Shown here: one piece after another, positions 6,168 through 6,700 of the stretch
Position numbering within the stretch: position 1 is the stretch's first letter
How the letters are laid out: every line of letters begins with the position of its first letter
Assembly: GCA_035711465.1 (NCBI GenBank)
Contig: DASTCC010000440.1
Location: 1-6,700, forward strand
DNA length: 6,700 bases
Origin: DASTCC01 sp035711465
Lineage (GTDB): Bacteria > Acidobacteriota > Vicinamibacteria > Vicinamibacterales > SCN-69-37
Direction: 5' to 3'
Notes under the pieces: generated by a model
Told to the model about the DNA's origin: nothing
The model's input: the letters and a program-made list of their open reading frames with translations, nothing else
Database searches by the model: none
Program-made: the position numbers and the translations under genes

Positions 6168-6171
6168 CCGA

Positions 6172-6183
6172 GAACCGCGGTTC
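6172..6183. repeat. Perfect 12-base palindrome GAACCGCGGTTC
   Basis: This is a perfect dyad with no spacer, four bases upstream of the 15-base palindrome and partly inside the first unit of the 7-base-period repeat. It is a candidate operator for the barrel gene. No regulator is assigned. Confidence 0.45.
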
Positions 6184-6220
6184 CCAGTTCTAAGTTCTGA
6201 GTTCCAGGTGCTGAGTCAAC
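6179..6220. repeat. Seven-base-period repeat, about six degenerate units
   Basis: Reading the plus strand in steps of seven from 6179 gives GGTTCCC, AGTTCTA, AGTTCTG, AGTTCCA, GGTGCTG and AGTCAAC. The consensus is RGTTCYR. The core AGTTC recurs exactly at 6186, 6193 and 6200. It fills the gap between the low-complexity gene and the barrel gene and is less GC-rich than its surroundings. Function is unknown: it could be a protein-binding array or a slippage-generated intergenic repeat. Confidence 0.65.
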
Positions 6221-6236
6221 TTGCGCGCCAAGCGCG

Positions 6237-6700
6237 CTACCGTCCCCGGCGTCCGCCGCCGGCGCGGCCGCCGCCGCTCGGCCGGTAGCTGCCGGCGCGC
6301 GAGGCGCCGCCGCTGCTGCGCACGGTGCCGAGGTCGCGCGTGCGCTGCGCGCCTTCGGTGCGGGCGCGGTTGTCGCGATCGATCTGGCTCCGCGTGCTCG
6401 AATCGATCGTCGAGGGCCGCGACGGCGTCGTGCCACCGGTGCGCCCCGTCGTGCCGGTCGTGCCGGTCGTCGGACGATCGCCGGTGCGGCCGGTGCCCGC
6501 CGGCGTCGGCCGATCCGGGGCGTCGACGTTGTTCCAGCCGCCGTCGCCGTACTTCTGCCAGCTGTCGCCCTGCTTGCGATAGACGTTGCCGTCGCGGCCG
6601 GCGTAGACGTCGCCGCTGCCGGTGCGGGCGACGCCGCCGCCGCCGGGGCCCGGCGTGTTGCGGGTGATCGCTTCGCCGCCGCCGCTGCCCTGCGTCACGC
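6237..6700 (-). CDS. Low-complexity Gly/Thr-rich protein, C-terminal part only (5' end beyond window)
   Basis: At least 154 codons end at TAG (6239-6237), and the frame is open at the right edge. A GTG at 6698 is probably internal, because the protein already reads as mid-domain there (QGSGGGEAITRNTPGPGGGG). Next comes a short repeat-like module, RTGSGDVYAGRDGNVYRKQG (25-44 from the GTG), followed by DSWQKYGDGGWNNVD, which looks like paired beta-hairpins. A Thr/Gly stretch (GTTGTTGRTGGTT, near 78-90), a polar RTRSQ/DRDNRAR segment and a basic Gly/Arg/Ser tail ending GGGRAGGGRRGR follow. I recall similar C-termini in uncharacterised, probably exported proteins of acidobacteria and planctomycetes, but I cannot verify this and assign no function. 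The barrel gene starts 82 bases downstream on the same strand, so co-transcription is possible. Confidence 0.75.
   Translation of the reverse strand, partial: VTQGSGGGEAITRNTPGPGGGGVARTGSGDVYAGRDGNVYRKQGDSWQKYGDGGWNNVDAPDRPTPAGTGRTGDRPTTGTTGTTGRTGGTTPSRPSTIDSSTRSQIDRDNRARTEGAQRTRDLGTVRSSGGASRAGSYRPSGGGRAGGGRRGR

Noticed and set aside
6155..6436. N-terminal extension of the barrel protein to 6436
   Set aside because: The extension overlaps the C-terminal coding region of the upstream gene in another frame, is Ala/Arg-rich, and would place a signal peptide about 95 residues into the protein.
1..6700. tRNA or rRNA genes, insertion sequences, attachment sites
   Set aside because: No cloverleaf, rRNA-like segment, transposase or terminal inverted repeat could be recognised by eye on either strand.

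Overview
The window is very GC-rich, with G or C at most third codon positions. It holds a compact bacterial Ser/Thr phospho-signalling locus, a divergently transcribed regulator, and two unrelated envelope-type genes. The gene content (a Hanks kinase with a TPR-like C-terminus, winged-helix regulators joined to signalling domains, a Phenol_MetA_deg-type outer-membrane barrel, and a Gly/Thr-rich protein ending in a GDVYAGRDGNVY-like module) suggests a Gram-negative, soil-type lineage. Acidobacteriota (Vicinamibacteria-like) is my best guess, but this is inference; no rRNA or other phylogenetic marker is present.

Layout: positions 1-4388 are a minus-strand operon read right to left. (1) An FhaA-like protein has an FhaA-type N-terminal domain and a C-terminal FHA domain (4388-3474). 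(2) A 33-residue single-span membrane microprotein follows, easily missed because of its size (3474-3373). (3) A PP2C-type phosphatase continues through one membrane span into a predicted extracytoplasmic right-handed beta-helix (3383-1749). (4) A Hanks-type kinase has a membrane span and a TPR-like C-terminal region, cut by the left window edge (1744-1). The junctions are extremely tight: a 1-base TGATG overlap, an 11-base overlap and a 4-base gap. One mRNA with translational coupling is therefore likely.

Diverging from this operon, across 77 bases (or 155 if the FHA gene starts at its second Met), is a plus-strand gene (4466-5125). It encodes an OmpR/PhoB-type DNA-binding winged helix fused to an FHA domain. 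The FHA domain sits where a response regulator would normally receive its input, so the protein is a plausible transcriptional output of the adjacent kinase/phosphatase pair. This recalls mycobacterial EmbR, but without the BTAD domain.

On the right, two minus-strand genes converge on the regulator: an outer-membrane beta-barrel of the Phenol_MetA_deg family (6154-5246, probably from a TTG start), and upstream of it the C-terminal part of a low-complexity Gly/Thr-rich protein that runs off the right edge (6700-6237). The two intergenic gaps here carry short repeats: GGTGCGGTCGGG repeated three times at 5137-5212, and a 7-base-period repeat plus two perfect palindromes at 6153-6220.

Working model (inference): the kinase and phosphatase each place a different C-terminal domain outside the membrane and set the phospho-Thr level of shared targets. 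The FhaA-like protein and the FHA-winged-helix regulator read that state, and the microprotein may tune one of the membrane components. No stretch longer than 300 bases lacks a gene.
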